Below are positions 54,088 through 63,704 of a DNA stretch of 64,000 bases, one piece after another. The translations under genes were made by a program, and so were the position numbers. The notes beneath the pieces are model-generated. The model worked only from the letters and a program-made list of their open reading frames with translations, ran no database searches and was not told the origin of the DNA. Origin of the DNA: Fibrobacterota bacterium (lineage in GTDB: Bacteria > Fibrobacterota > Chitinivibrionia > Chitinivibrionales > Chitinispirillaceae); the NCBI GenBank assembly GCA_023436205.1, contig JAEZKC010000026.1, positions 78,439 through 142,438 of the forward strand, written 5' to 3'. Within the stretch, counting starts at the first letter, position 1; each line of letters opens with the position of its first letter.

Positions 54088-54102
54088 TGGCACGATCATT
54101 GC
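54088..54102 (+). promoter_or_regulatory. Candidate sigma54 promoter of the cohesin/dockerin gene
   Basis: TGGCAC-GATCA-TTGC, a complete match to the consensus at correct spacing. The predicted start lies about 30 nt before the ATG at 54142, and AAAGGAG serves as ribosome-binding site. The best of the four sigma54-like sites here, and it lies near two sigma54 activator genes. Confidence 0.7.
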
Positions 54103-54141
54103 GCATTCCCCCCTCATAAAAAACCTGAAAAAGGAGAATCT

Positions 54142-57100
54142 ATGAAGGTTTTGAAAATAGTTATTGCAACAGTTCTGATTTGGACCATCACCAGTTTCGC
54201 TGACGTTGTGGGTGACTGGCGATTTGAAACACACATAAACAATAAATATTATGATGCTTCAATGAATAATCTGCCTGCTCGAGGAACATTATCTGTAACC
54301 AAAGGCCTTGTCGGAAATGCGCTAAATTGCCGAGATTCATTTGAAGTGATCGTAGACAGCTCACACAAGTACTACAATTATGACCAGTTCACCATAGAAA
54401 TGATGATCTATTCCAATGTGGACCTGGTCACCGCAGCCTCTTTTGAAAACTATAAGCATTTGTTTGACTTTGTAGACATCAGTTCGACAACTTACGCAGG
54501 TTACAGCATCTACATAACGTCTGAAGGAAGACTTGAAATGTCTGTTGGAGCTACAAATAAATGGGTGGTTGTTACATCTCCATCAACGCTTCAAAAACAA
54601 ACCTGGTATCATGTTACGGGAACCTATGACGGCCAGTTCATGAAACTGTACATTAATGGGGAGCTGATTGCCTCAAAATTGTACAGCGGTTCCTATCAAC
54701 TTTGCAATGGTGATGCACGCATTGGGTGTCAAACATTAACCGATGGCAGAGTCAGAAACTGCTTCAATGGATTATTGGATGAACTTAGATTGCATAACAC
54801 AGCACTTACGGATGCAGATATTGCCACACGTTATAATCAATTAATGAACGGGCCTCAGGAAAAACTAATTGCCTTCTGGTCGTTTGATTCTAAGAGCGGA
54901 GAATTTTTCCCAGATTCATCAGGAAATGGATACAATGCCCGCGGTATGCTTGGATTAACAAACGGATTTCTTGGAAATGCACTTGATTGCAAAGGTACAT
55001 TTGAAATAGTTGTTGATAGCTCCCATAGCGGATTAAATCTCGATCAGTTCACTGTCGAAGCTCTTATTTTTTCAAATGTTAATTTGATAGCCAATCCCTC
55101 TTTTGATAATTACAGACAGATTTTCGATTTTGTTAATATCAATACAGCAACTTACGGTGGCTACAGCCTCTATATTACTTCAGAAGGCAGATTTGAAATG
55201 GGTATTGCCACAACAAACAAGTGGGAAGTGGTTACCACTCCTTTTACCCTGCAACCGAAGAAATGGTATCATTTACTAGCATCCTTTGATGGCCAAGTAA
55301 TGTCATTGTATGTAGATGGGCAAAAAGCCAGTTCAAGGGAATTCATTGGCCCCTATGTTCCATCAAACCGAGATTTGAGAATCGGATCTCAAACATTAAA
55401 TAATGGCAATATGCGAAATTGGTTCGATGGAAAAATTGACGAAGTGAAAGTTTATAATTTTGCATTCGATAGTTTGGAAGTGTCATCTCGGTATTCGGAA
55501 CTGCTTTTAAACTCACCAGAGCCTCAGAAAAAAATGGCTCATTGGTCCTTTGATTCTTCAGCACAAAACATTTTCTATGATATTTCCGGAAGCGGATTCC
55601 ATGCTGTTGGTGAAGATTTGGGACTCTCAGATGGAGTATCTGGCAAAGCTTTATACTGCTCTACAGATAGTTTTGAATTGATTGTTCCCAATTCAAAGGG
55701 GGCATTTAATACGGACAACTTTACAGTAGATGCATGGATTTATTCTGAAATTGACATTGTTAACATTCCATCATTTTACAATTACAGGCAGATTTTCAAC
55801 TTTTTAACGATCGGACCATCAACTTCTGGAGGCTATGCCCTGTACATAACTGCCGAAAATACACTGGAACTAGGTATTGGTTCCAATAATGGGAGTTTAT
55901 GGGAGTACGCCATTTCTCCCAAGGACAAAATACTCGAACCCAGAAAGTGGTACCATGTAGCCGGCACTTATGATGGAACCAACCTTAATCTTTATCTCAA
56001 CGGAGAACTTATCGCTACTCGAACCACGACAAACGGCTATAAACCTTCCACCTACGATGCAAGAATTGGTTCTCAGAGAATGACAACTGGTGAAGTGAGG
56101 AATTGGTTTAAAGGCCGTATTGATGAGCTTACACTGCGTAATTACGCGTTAACAACTCAGGAAATTTCCGATTATTACAACTCAACTAAACCGGATCCTG
56201 AACCACAATTCAAAATAAACTTGGGCAGTAAAACCACCTATGCCCTTCCCGGCGACACAGTGTGGATGCCAATTTATCTTACAAATTATGAAGACTTCTC
56301 TATAAACGCCTGTCAATTCAACATCAGAATTGACACCAGTAAAGCTAAAATCATTAACATTGTAAAAGACAGCGGAATAGTGAAAGACTGGCTCTTCTCC
56401 TGGAACGGGACTCCTGCCAACAATGTAAGCGTTGCCTTGGGAGGAGTTGGCACTGCACTCACCTATGGTGACGGGGAAATTGTAAGATGTAAAATAGCGG
56501 TAAAACCCACGGTCAGCTCCAGCGATACATGTTTCCTCAATTTCAATAACATAGTGATTGACGAAACAAACAAACTGGTCACTGCAACTTCTCAACCAGG
56601 AAAGATTATCTTCAAAACCCCCTCTGTACTGCTTGGGGATGTTACAGCAAATAATCAGGTAAACGTTTTCGACGCTCAGAAAATTCTGGCCTACGTAGTT
56701 GGTGCCATTGAGACACCTGATCCAAGCTGCCCCAATCTGAACATTGATGTGGCCGATGTTAGCGGGAACGGTACAATTTCCAGTTATGATGCAGCACTGG
56801 TATTTCAGCACAGTGTCGGGCTGCTTCCTGAATTTCCGGCAGCAAAAATCAGGTCCCTGTTTAAAGGTGCTAGTGAAACTGTCATCCCTGCCACACTGTC
56901 TATCGCAGTTACAAATCAGAGTGCAACCGGAGGGACCACCTTCACGGTAAAAGGAAATAATCTAAAAGGATTTATTGCCGGGGAGTTTTCAATCAAATAC
57001 AACCCGAACATAGTATCTATAGACAACGGGGATCTTCAAACCCCGCTTCGCGGTGCGAGTTATTCCACCAAAGCTGACCCGGTCCAGAATCTTCTCAAAG

Positions 57101-57528
57101 TGGCTATCACCACAAATGATTACATCAATGACAATAATGAGGTTATGCTTTTCAGCATCACCCTCCCCCCGGTAAACAGCTCAAATCCACTAAGCGCATT
57201 CGAACTTGCGACCGCACTAATTAACGAAGGCAGGATACCCTCCGACATCACCACTGGCGGTCTTTTACCTGTAAAAGTGCCCAAAAATCCTGCATTTAGA
57301 AACGGTGTAGTAAAGACAGGGAACAATCTGATCATCTTGAGTGAAAAAGGCAAGGTTTCTCATATAAAAATCTATACTCTTAACGGCAGACAAATATTCG
57401 CGAAAACTGTTCCTGTATCAAACGGTACATCTCAGATCAGCCTCTCCAGTTTAGCACCCGGTCTTTACTTCTACAGAGTTCAAACCGGTACACACAAGTT
57501 TTCCGGAAGGCTGCCTGTAAGCAGATAA
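54142..57528 (+). CDS. Secreted triple-LamG, cohesin-like, dockerin-like protein
   Basis: A 1128-residue exported protein. Signal peptide ends near residue 20 (FADVVGDW). Three LamG/concanavalin-like repeats of about 210-225 residues each (about 24-238, 243-455, 460-685) share DGQFMKLYINGE-type and IDELRLHNT-type strands. A cohesin-like domain follows (ALPGDTVWMPIYLTNYED), then two dockerin-like calcium loops (LLGDVTANNQVNVFDAQKIL, DVSGNGTISSYDAALVF), a second cohesin-like sandwich (SATGGTTFTVKGNNLKGFIAG), and a C-terminal sorting-type tail (YTLNGRQIF, LSSLAPGLYFYRV). It is likely a surface or secreted glycan-binding protein; cohesin and dockerin assignments are by pattern. Confidence 0.75.
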   Translation: MKVLKIVIATVLIWTITSFADVVGDWRFETHINNKYYDASMNNLPARGTLSVTKGLVGNALNCRDSFEVIVDSSHKYYNYDQFTIEMMIYSNVDLVTAASFENYKHLFDFVDISSTTYAGYSIYITSEGRLEMSVGATNKWVVVTSPSTLQKQTWYHVTGTYDGQFMKLYINGELIASKLYSGSYQLCNGDARIGCQTLTDGRVRNCFNGLLDELRLHNTALTDADIATRYNQLMNGPQEKLIAFWSFDSKSGEFFPDSSGNGYNARGMLGLTNGFLGNALDCKGTFEIVVDSSHSGLNLDQFTVEALIFSNVNLIANPSFDNYRQIFDFVNINTATYGGYSLYITSEGRFEMGIATTNKWEVVTTPFTLQPKKWYHLLASFDGQVMSLYVDGQKASSREFIGPYVPSNRDLRIGSQTLNNGNMRNWFDGKIDEVKVYNFAFDSLEVSSRYSELLLNSPEPQKKMAHWSFDSSAQNIFYDISGSGFHAVGEDLGLSDGVSGKALYCSTDSFELIVPNSKGAFNTDNFTVDAWIYSEIDIVNIPSFYNYRQIFNFLTIGPSTSGGYALYITAENTLELGIGSNNGSLWEYAISPKDKILEPRKWYHVAGTYDGTNLNLYLNGELIATRTTTNGYKPSTYDARIGSQRMTTGEVRNWFKGRIDELTLRNYALTTQEISDYYNSTKPDPEPQFKINLGSKTTYALPGDTVWMPIYLTNYEDFSINACQFNIRIDTSKAKIINIVKDSGIVKDWLFSWNGTPANNVSVALGGVGTALTYGDGEIVRCKIAVKPTVSSSDTCFLNFNNIVIDETNKLVTATSQPGKIIFKTPSVLLGDVTANNQVNVFDAQKILAYVVGAIETPDPSCPNLNIDVADVSGNGTISSYDAALVFQHSVGLLPEFPAAKIRSLFKGASETVIPATLSIAVTNQSATGGTTFTVKGNNLKGFIAGEFSIKYNPNIVSIDNGDLQTPLRGASYSTKADPVQNLLKVAITTNDYINDNNEVMLFSITLPPVNSSNPLSAFELATALINEGRIPSDITTGGLLPVKVPKNPAFRNGVVKTGNNLIILSEKGKVSHIKIYTLNGRQIFAKTVPVSNGTSQISLSSLAPGLYFYRVQTGTHKFSGRLPVSR

Positions 57529-57562
57529 AGAATTCGTCAAGAGGGCCTCTCCGCAGTAGGCT

Positions 57563-57600
57563 CCGGACGGGAAACCCAAACCCGTTCGGGGTTTTTTATT
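57563..57600 (+). terminator. Terminator of the LamG/cohesin gene
   Basis: Stem CCGGACGGG/CCCGTTCGG with one G-T pair, a nine-nt loop, then GG and six T. Confidence 0.75.
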
Positions 57601-57619
57601 TTTCCCCAATTAATTAGGA

Positions 57620-58051
57620 TTGAATGAGAATTCGGATTATTTTTTACGATCCCAACTGCTCAATACGGAACTAGCCAGAAATGCATTCCTGGTTAATCCG
57701 GAACTGAACCCCATGAATGCCACAACTCTACGAATCACCGCTTCTGCAATTGTTATCTGGATTTGGGTATTATTAAGAGGACAAGGCATCCAGGTGCTTA
57801 AAGGCTTTTCAGACCGAAAAGCCATATATCGACTTTGGGCGGCAACTCTTTGCGGTCCCGTTGTGGGAATGATTTTCTATGTAACTGCATTCAAGACCAC
57901 TGCCGCGGGAATTGTTTCTCTTATGTCCAGTTTATCCCCGATACTGATAATCCCGGTTACCTCCTGGCGATACAAAGTACCAATTAACTACCCCTCTCTT
58001 TTTAGTATGGTGCTGGCCTTAACCGGTATACTTCTAGTTATCCTACGCTGA
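57620..58051 (+). pseudogene. Truncated EamA/DMT-type transporter, C-terminal half
   Basis: 143 codons matching the C-terminal half of a ten-helix EamA-type transporter: LNPMNATTLRITASAIVIWIW, VGMIFYVTAFKTTAAGIVSL and SPILIIPVTSWRYKVPINYP. The N-terminal half is absent; the upstream 20 bp is directly after a terminator. It is either a pseudogene or a five-helix relative, but the internal homology (it starts in the loop before a helix) favours 5' deletion. Confidence 0.6.
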
Positions 58052-58144
58052 TCCGATATAGCACATTCATGCCGGTTCATATTCGCTTACAGTCAGTCGT
58101 ACTATTTATGTATAGCTGCAGCGACGATAACTAAAGGGGGGGCC

Positions 58145-59002
58145 ATGAAACGCACTATTATGGTAACCGAACCAACCGGCATGTTAGAACAGGAAATAAT
58201 CAAAAAACTCAGAGACAGAGGCTTTTGCGTAAAGATCGCTGTCCATCATAGTCTTGAAGCCAAAGTGCTCAGTTATGAGTGCCCGGTTGTTACACTTGAT
58301 TATGTTAATCCAGAATCCTGCAAAAATGCACTGGAAGGAGTAAGCAGTGTTTTCTTAGGTCTTCCTGTCTCCTACCCGGGTTTGGATGAGGTTTTTTTGC
58401 CCTTTGTAAAAATGGCCCGTGAAATGGGGGTCGAGCAAATCGTAGGATTAGGCCGTATCGGTCAGGGCACAGATTCTCCGCTGATGGTTGTTGAAAAATG
58501 CATCATCAATTGTGGCATAAATTACACTCTTTTACGCCCCAATCTCTATATGCAGCACTTTAAGAACATTGCAGCTGACGGTATTCGAAAAAATAAATCT
58601 ATAAACCTCCCCGCTGGTGACGCAAAGATAAGCTTTGTAGACATCAGAGATGTAGCTGAAGCAGCGGCACAATCTTTCCAGCACTCAAAACATCAGAACA
58701 AAATGTATACAATTACCGGAATGGAATCACTTGACCATTACCAAATTGCAGAAATTCTCACCAGAGTCACTGGAAAAAAGATCACCTATACACCCGTCAG
58801 TCATAATGAGCTCTGGAAAATTTTGAAGGAAAACGGATGGGATGATGATTCCATAGAGTTAATGGTGGGATTGTATGAAATAGCAAGACACGGCTGGTCG
58901 CAGGATGTTTCGGGGGATCTGGAGACAATACTTGAACGACCGCCCATAACATTTGAACAGTTTGCAGGAGATTACCTCAAGGAATGGAAATCAGAGAACT
59001 AA
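58145..59002 (+). CDS. NmrA-like NAD(P)-binding protein
   Basis: A 285-residue atypical SDR of NmrA type. N-terminal VTEPTGMLEQEIIKKLRDRG is a degenerate form of the GxxGxxG nucleotide motif; INYTLLRPNLYMQHF, INLPAGDAKISFVDIRDVAEAA and ITGMESLDHYQIAEIL are family features. Members act as redox sensors or reductases. The degenerate motif suggests possible sensor-like rather than enzymatic use. GGGGGG precedes the start. Confidence 0.78.
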   Translation: MKRTIMVTEPTGMLEQEIIKKLRDRGFCVKIAVHHSLEAKVLSYECPVVTLDYVNPESCKNALEGVSSVFLGLPVSYPGLDEVFLPFVKMAREMGVEQIVGLGRIGQGTDSPLMVVEKCIINCGINYTLLRPNLYMQHFKNIAADGIRKNKSINLPAGDAKISFVDIRDVAEAAAQSFQHSKHQNKMYTITGMESLDHYQIAEILTRVTGKKITYTPVSHNELWKILKENGWDDDSIELMVGLYEIARHGWSQDVSGDLETILERPPITFEQFAGDYLKEWKSEN

Positions 59003-59005
59003 TTT

Positions 59006-60691
59006 TCAGTTGATTTCCCTGAGGTGATCACGTGTTATTCTTGACCACCAGCTTTGCGGATCAAGACTGCAGAAAATATTAAATGCATGTTTAGCGGTAT
59101 TGTGATCGTGGGTTTTCTTTGAAATCAGTCCCAAATTATACCAGGCCATTAGATTGTTAGGCTGTTTTTCTACAAGGAGTTTCAAAAGTTCGACTGCTTT
59201 ATCTAGGTTTCCCTGTTGGTACAAAAGAATACTGGCCGCCCACAGATCAGCTGAATCTGCATTTTCCGGGTTGACGATTTTCGACTCGAGGTCCTCCAGC
59301 ATTTTCTTAAACTCAGTACTACTGATGGCATACCACTGAAACTCATATGGGGTATAGATTTCGTTTTTCGAAGGGGCGATCTCCCTTTCAAACCATTCCT
59401 TAACATCTCTGGAAAGAATGCGATAGCCCTTGTATTCAGAGTTCATCCACACGACATAGTCCTTCACCATTCTTGATTTCAGAGAAATTATGGATCGTAT
59501 GCTCTTTAATTCCGGTATTTGATTATAGGAGCGCAAAAGCTTTTTATCCTCATCCACGTCAAGACGATATTCTATAATTCCACTTGAAAGTGAAGCAATA
59601 AAATTTCCCGAAGGCGCTACAATCGGCAGGATAAGACAATTGTTCTTCCAATCGTAAATTGCATTTCCGATTCCTGGCACAAGTAAAATATAGGGGCGTC
59701 CAAAAAGCGGAACTCTGTCATTATGAAAAATATGCGGGTCAAATTCCATTATCTGGTTGAGACAGGCAGTCAAAGTCTTAAAGTCAAAAGATTTGTCCCC
59801 GCTGCGAACTAATGGAAACGGTTCCAATCCCGCTCTTCTGGAAGACAGTTTAACCAATTCCCTCAGATATTCTATCTCCCGCCTGACACTGTTTTCGATT
59901 TCTAGAAGAGGTATTTCGGCAGACTTCTTTTCTAAAAGCTCCGCTTCACTGGTCATTTTTTTTATGGATTCATCTATTTCCACACTCTTTAAAAAGAGTT
60001 CCTCAAGAATTTTCGCCATTTTTTTAACATTGACTACTAATTCCTTATCTGAAATGCTGTTCAGCAATGTTGCAATTCGCTGCTGTTCTTTAGCAAGGGT
60101 TTTTTCCCTGTCTACGTGCTCCCGTTTCTGATCTACAGAAAAAAAAGTTCCTTTCGAGATTGCCCTTTTGGTCTTAAGACTTTCAAAGATTATCTTATCT
60201 ACAGCTTCGACATTCTCCAGTTGACGTTTCAAACTGGAAGATATCTCCCCAAGGGCAGACTGTAGCATAACGTATCGTTCCTGCTGAAGGTGACGAATTT
60301 CACATTGCAGCTTCCGGCCTTGAATCTCCAGCAGCTTAATATCCCGTTCAAGCTGCTCTTTTTTATCTCCCTGCCGAATTCTCAACAGAAGATCATTAAA
60401 CCATTCAGAAAAGGTCCTGACAACAAGACGGGCACTGCTGCCAGGTTGGAAATTACATATCTCTTTTCTTACCTGCTCAGGGTCGACAAGTGATGAATGC
60501 AAACCAAAATCTATTAGGTCCGAGTTTGCGCTCAGAAAAGGTTCCACATCCTTCTTTTCACGTATCAGCTCCCCAAGAGACTCAAAAAGCCAAGTCCAGT
60601 AACCTGAACCAATATCTGCGCATGCCTGTTTGTCTTGAGAGTCAAACCGCAACCGCTCCAGAGCTGTCGAAAATTGGTCGTCAAAAATCAT
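59006..60691 (-). CDS. Coiled-coil and TPR protein, unknown family
   Basis: A 561-residue soluble protein without signal. Residues about 110-300 are coiled coil (KLLEIQGRKLQCEIRHLQQE, KMAKILEELFLKSVEIDESI). An unknown domain follows (residues 330-450, ILLVPGIGNAIYDW, LPIVAPSGNF), and at least two TPR units end the protein (QGNLDKAVELLKLLVEKQPN, AWYNLGLISKKTHDHNTAKH). Downstream of the lipoprotein at 60702 by 10 bp, so cotranscribed. Function unknown. Confidence 0.7.
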   Translation of the reverse strand: MIFDDQFSTALERLRFDSQDKQACADIGSGYWTWLFESLGELIREKKDVEPFLSANSDLIDFGLHSSLVDPEQVRKEICNFQPGSSARLVVRTFSEWFNDLLLRIRQGDKKEQLERDIKLLEIQGRKLQCEIRHLQQERYVMLQSALGEISSSLKRQLENVEAVDKIIFESLKTKRAISKGTFFSVDQKREHVDREKTLAKEQQRIATLLNSISDKELVVNVKKMAKILEELFLKSVEIDESIKKMTSEAELLEKKSAEIPLLEIENSVRREIEYLRELVKLSSRRAGLEPFPLVRSGDKSFDFKTLTACLNQIMEFDPHIFHNDRVPLFGRPYILLVPGIGNAIYDWKNNCLILPIVAPSGNFIASLSSGIIEYRLDVDEDKKLLRSYNQIPELKSIRSIISLKSRMVKDYVVWMNSEYKGYRILSRDVKEWFEREIAPSKNEIYTPYEFQWYAISSTEFKKMLEDLESKIVNPENADSADLWAASILLYQQGNLDKAVELLKLLVEKQPNNLMAWYNLGLISKKTHDHNTAKHAFNIFCSLDPQSWWSRITRDHLREIN

Positions 60692-60701
60692 TAAACCATT
60701 C

Positions 60702-61397
60702 CTAATTTATTTTGATCTGATAATAACCATCACTTGAGAGGAGCATTGGCTTCACTATTATTGTTATTGGCTTCTTCATTTCTACAGGTATCAAATAGAG
60801 ATTGCGTTCTTTCCCTGCGATCAGGAGGCCATTTTCACCATCAGCACCTTGTACCGAGGCAGTACATTGTGCCCCGCTGAATGGATATAAAAAGAAAGAT
60901 TTAACAGTTGTATCCCTGACCACAAAACAATCCTGATCATCTGATCGGGATATTTTTCCGTATACAGTTTTACCGACTATAGTATCGGCAAGCTTATCAT
61001 TGTCATTTGGTTCATGTTCTGAATCATAAGTGTAAACTGTAACTGAATCAGCAGTATACTGATTTAAAGAATAGAGGAAATCCTGACATGGTTTTATGAT
61101 ATAATGCGTTGCTCCGTCAAGTTTACCCGAAAGAGAGATAAACACTGAATCTCTTGAGTCACTAATTCGACAGAAATAGGATGAAAATGGCGGAAAAAAC
61201 TCAAAACAAGGCACCTGATCATCTAAAGGCCTTGAAAATGCAAAAGTTATTTCACCATAAGGAGGTACTGTATCAGCTCCCACTCTGGTCATCTCAATGG
61301 GCTCCTGGTAATTATTCTCCGGAACAACACAATTTTGGATAAAGCACCCGATCAATAGTGCAGGAAAATATTTAATTAATTCATAAACTCTAACCAT
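60702..61397 (-). CDS. Lipoprotein with Ig-like and pre-peptidase-like domains
   Basis: A 231-residue probable lipoprotein: ALLIGCFIQNCVVPE is a possible lipobox. Residues about 40-125 resemble an SbsA-type Ig domain (VPPYGEITFAFSRPLDDQ). The second half opens EPNDNDKLADTIVGKTVYG and SRSDDQDCFVV, as in pre-peptidase C-terminal domains. Head gene of a two-gene unit with the coiled-coil protein, divergent from miaA. Confidence 0.6.
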   Translation of the reverse strand: MVRVYELIKYFPALLIGCFIQNCVVPENNYQEPIEMTRVGADTVPPYGEITFAFSRPLDDQVPCFEFFPPFSSYFCRISDSRDSVFISLSGKLDGATHYIIKPCQDFLYSLNQYTADSVTVYTYDSEHEPNDNDKLADTIVGKTVYGKISRSDDQDCFVVRDTTVKSFFLYPFSGAQCTASVQGADGENGLLIAGKERNLYLIPVEMKKPITIIVKPMLLSSDGYYQIKIN

Positions 61398-61501
61398 TAA
61401 TGTATTCCCAACGTTATCAACCCGTATTTCTTTATTATACGGTTATGGTTAAAGAGGGTCAACATACCATCTCTGAGGACAAAAACTATTTTTATCGGGC
61501 A

Positions 61502-62419
61502 ATGAATAATAATATCAACTGTTTAGTGATATGCGGCCCCACCGCTTCCGGCAAAACAGCCCTTGCTATTAAATTGGCTCGAAAGCTTAACGGCGAAATC
61601 CTCTCCGTGGACTCGCGTCAGGTATATCGTGGAATGGATATCGGAACAGGCAAAGACCTTCAGGAATACTCAACTGGCAGCCCTGTTGTTCCTTATCATC
61701 TGATCGACATAGCTGACCCGAAAACGATTTATACTCTCTACGATTTCCAGAAAGAGTTTTATCGGGTTTTCAATGCAGTTTTGGCATCAAGTAAACTTCC
61801 CATCGCTGCTGGAGGAAGTGGCCTATATCTGGAAGCGGTTCTGAAGGGTTATGAGATTTCCCCGGTTCCCGAAAATGTGGAGCTACGTAAAGAACTGATG
61901 AAAGAGAGTCGCGAAACCCTGGAAGGAATGTTGAAATGCGAGAGCCTTGCCAGGTACAGCAAAACTGATCTGAGCACAAAAAAGAGAATAGTACGGGCGC
62001 TGGAAATTGCTCGCTCCGGTTTGCTTCCAGAAGTAAAACAGGAAAAGACTCCCAGTATAAAACCGATCATTTTTTATGTCGTTTGGGAAAGGTCTGTTTT
62101 AAGGGAAAGAATCAGCCGTCGTCTTGACGAAAGATTACAGCAGGGTATGATTGAAGAAGTAGAATCTCTGCTGAAATCTGGAATACCGGATGAGCGGTTC
62201 TCTCTTTTCGGCATGGAATACAAGCACGTTGCCAGATATATCAAAAACCAGGTGAGTCACGACCAGATGGTGAACGATCTTCGTCAAGACATCTTCCATC
62301 TCGCAAAAAGGCAGGACACCTGGTTCAGAGGAATGGAAAGACGAGGGTTTACTGTACACAAAATAGAAAATGCCGACTTCAATCAGGCATGGGAAGCACT
62401 CGCTAAGCTGGAAACATAA
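61502..62419 (+). CDS. miaA: tRNA dimethylallyltransferase
   Basis: Adds a prenyl group to A37 of tRNAs reading codons that start with U. The P-loop CGPTASGKTALAIKLA, LSVDSRQVYRGMDIGTGK and AAGGSGLYLEAVL are diagnostic, and the C-terminal FSLFGMEYKHVARY fits. I choose the ATG at 61502, which gives MNNNINCLVICGPTASG, over upstream starts at 61400 and 61445 that have no clear ribosome-binding site either; the choice is by family alignment. 305 residues. Confidence 0.9.
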   Translation: MNNNINCLVICGPTASGKTALAIKLARKLNGEILSVDSRQVYRGMDIGTGKDLQEYSTGSPVVPYHLIDIADPKTIYTLYDFQKEFYRVFNAVLASSKLPIAAGGSGLYLEAVLKGYEISPVPENVELRKELMKESRETLEGMLKCESLARYSKTDLSTKKRIVRALEIARSGLLPEVKQEKTPSIKPIIFYVVWERSVLRERISRRLDERLQQGMIEEVESLLKSGIPDERFSLFGMEYKHVARYIKNQVSHDQMVNDLRQDIFHLAKRQDTWFRGMERRGFTVHKIENADFNQAWEALAKLET

Positions 62420-62584
62420 GTTAAACCCCAAAACGCTACTCGATGTGAACAACCGCTAAACCTATTTAATGTATTCACTTGTTACATTAATTTGAACTTT
62501 AATTTTCCAATATATCACTAAAATTTTATATTCACCTATATCACCTTTTTTTGCTGCACCATTATTCATCTCAAGGAGGGCATT

Positions 62585-63667
62585 ATGAGAGCGCTACTTC
62601 CGCTCGGACTGTTCGCATCAGCTATGTTTCTGCTTTCGGGCTGTTCCGCTGAAAGAATCACCAGTACTACTGGCGAAGTTAAAACTGTCAACATAACCAT
62701 CCCCACACCTCCGCAGTTTGACACCATCGCCAAGTCTGCATTTTATAAAGTGAGTGCACTGGGCATGGACACTCTTTCGGGAGAGCTTCGAGTAGAGAGT
62801 AACAGAATCCAGGGAGCAATCACCAACATACCCGTGGGTCAAAACCGTTTGTTCGAAATCTGGATTTACGACTACACATCAGCACTCCGCTACTACGGTT
62901 CAGCAATGGCCGATGTAAGCGCCTCCGAAACTACCTATGTTAACATCTACCTTAAAAAGCCAAACGGGACTGCAGTAATCACAGGAACCATCATCGATGA
63001 GGACTCCACCTATTATGACGATACCACTTACTATTCAGAATATATCAACAAGCCAGAAACTCCCTGGATCTCAAGCGTAGCATATTCCAAGTCACTGCCT
63101 CCCATTCCGCATATCAGCTTTTACACCAATGGATCATCAAGCTCCCAAAATCACCCACTCGGCTATAGATGGAGCATTAGCGGTGGTACAGTAAGGGATA
63201 CTATTGTGGCTCAAACAGACACAGCAAAAGAGATTCTTTATACATTCGGACAAAATGGAGATTATAAAATCAGAGTGCAGGCAGTGTGCCTCCAGCATCC
63301 TGATATTGTTTCCCCTTTTTCAGATCCAATGCTGATCACCATCAGAGACGGAATATTGCAAGACACCGCTCAAACCGATACAACGTACAGCAGCGTTGTG
63401 CCCGTCATCACTCTTTTAGGAGATGATACCCTGCGGCACATCCTTTATAAAGACTTCACCGACCCCGGAGCAGTTGCCTATGATTCAAGAGACGGCGACC
63501 TGACCGGCTCTATCGTCAGAAGCGGAAGTGTGGAAGCGGATGTACCAGGAGTTTACCGACTCATTTATTCAGTCACCAATTCAGCTGGTAACAGTATGAT
63601 AGTCTTCAGAATCGTTTATGTGTTGCCGAACGTTGAGGTATATGACACTCTGCTAATTCAACGATGA
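62585..63667 (+). CDS. Ig-like (DUF5011) lipoprotein
   Basis: A 360-residue lipoprotein with a good lipobox (LLSGCSA) after MRALLPLGLFASAMF. Two unrecognised beta-rich regions are followed by a DUF5011/Cry22-type Ig-like domain (PVITLLGDDTLRHILYKDF, PGAVAYDSRDGDLT, GVYRLIYSVTNSAGN). AAGGAGG precedes the ATG. Surface or periplasmic adhesion-like role possible, unknown. Confidence 0.72.
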   Translation: MRALLPLGLFASAMFLLSGCSAERITSTTGEVKTVNITIPTPPQFDTIAKSAFYKVSALGMDTLSGELRVESNRIQGAITNIPVGQNRLFEIWIYDYTSALRYYGSAMADVSASETTYVNIYLKKPNGTAVITGTIIDEDSTYYDDTTYYSEYINKPETPWISSVAYSKSLPPIPHISFYTNGSSSSQNHPLGYRWSISGGTVRDTIVAQTDTAKEILYTFGQNGDYKIRVQAVCLQHPDIVSPFSDPMLITIRDGILQDTAQTDTTYSSVVPVITLLGDDTLRHILYKDFTDPGAVAYDSRDGDLTGSIVRSGSVEADVPGVYRLIYSVTNSAGNSMIVFRIVYVLPNVEVYDTLLIQR

Positions 63668-63673
63668 ATACGC

Positions 63674-63704
63674 AAGGCTCGGCGTTACTGTCGAGCCTTC
63701 TTTC
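63674..63704 (+). terminator. Terminator of the Ig-like lipoprotein gene
   Basis: Eight-pair AAGGCTCG/CGAGCCTT stem with a ten-nt loop, followed by CTTTC, seven bases after the stop codon. Confidence 0.65.
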
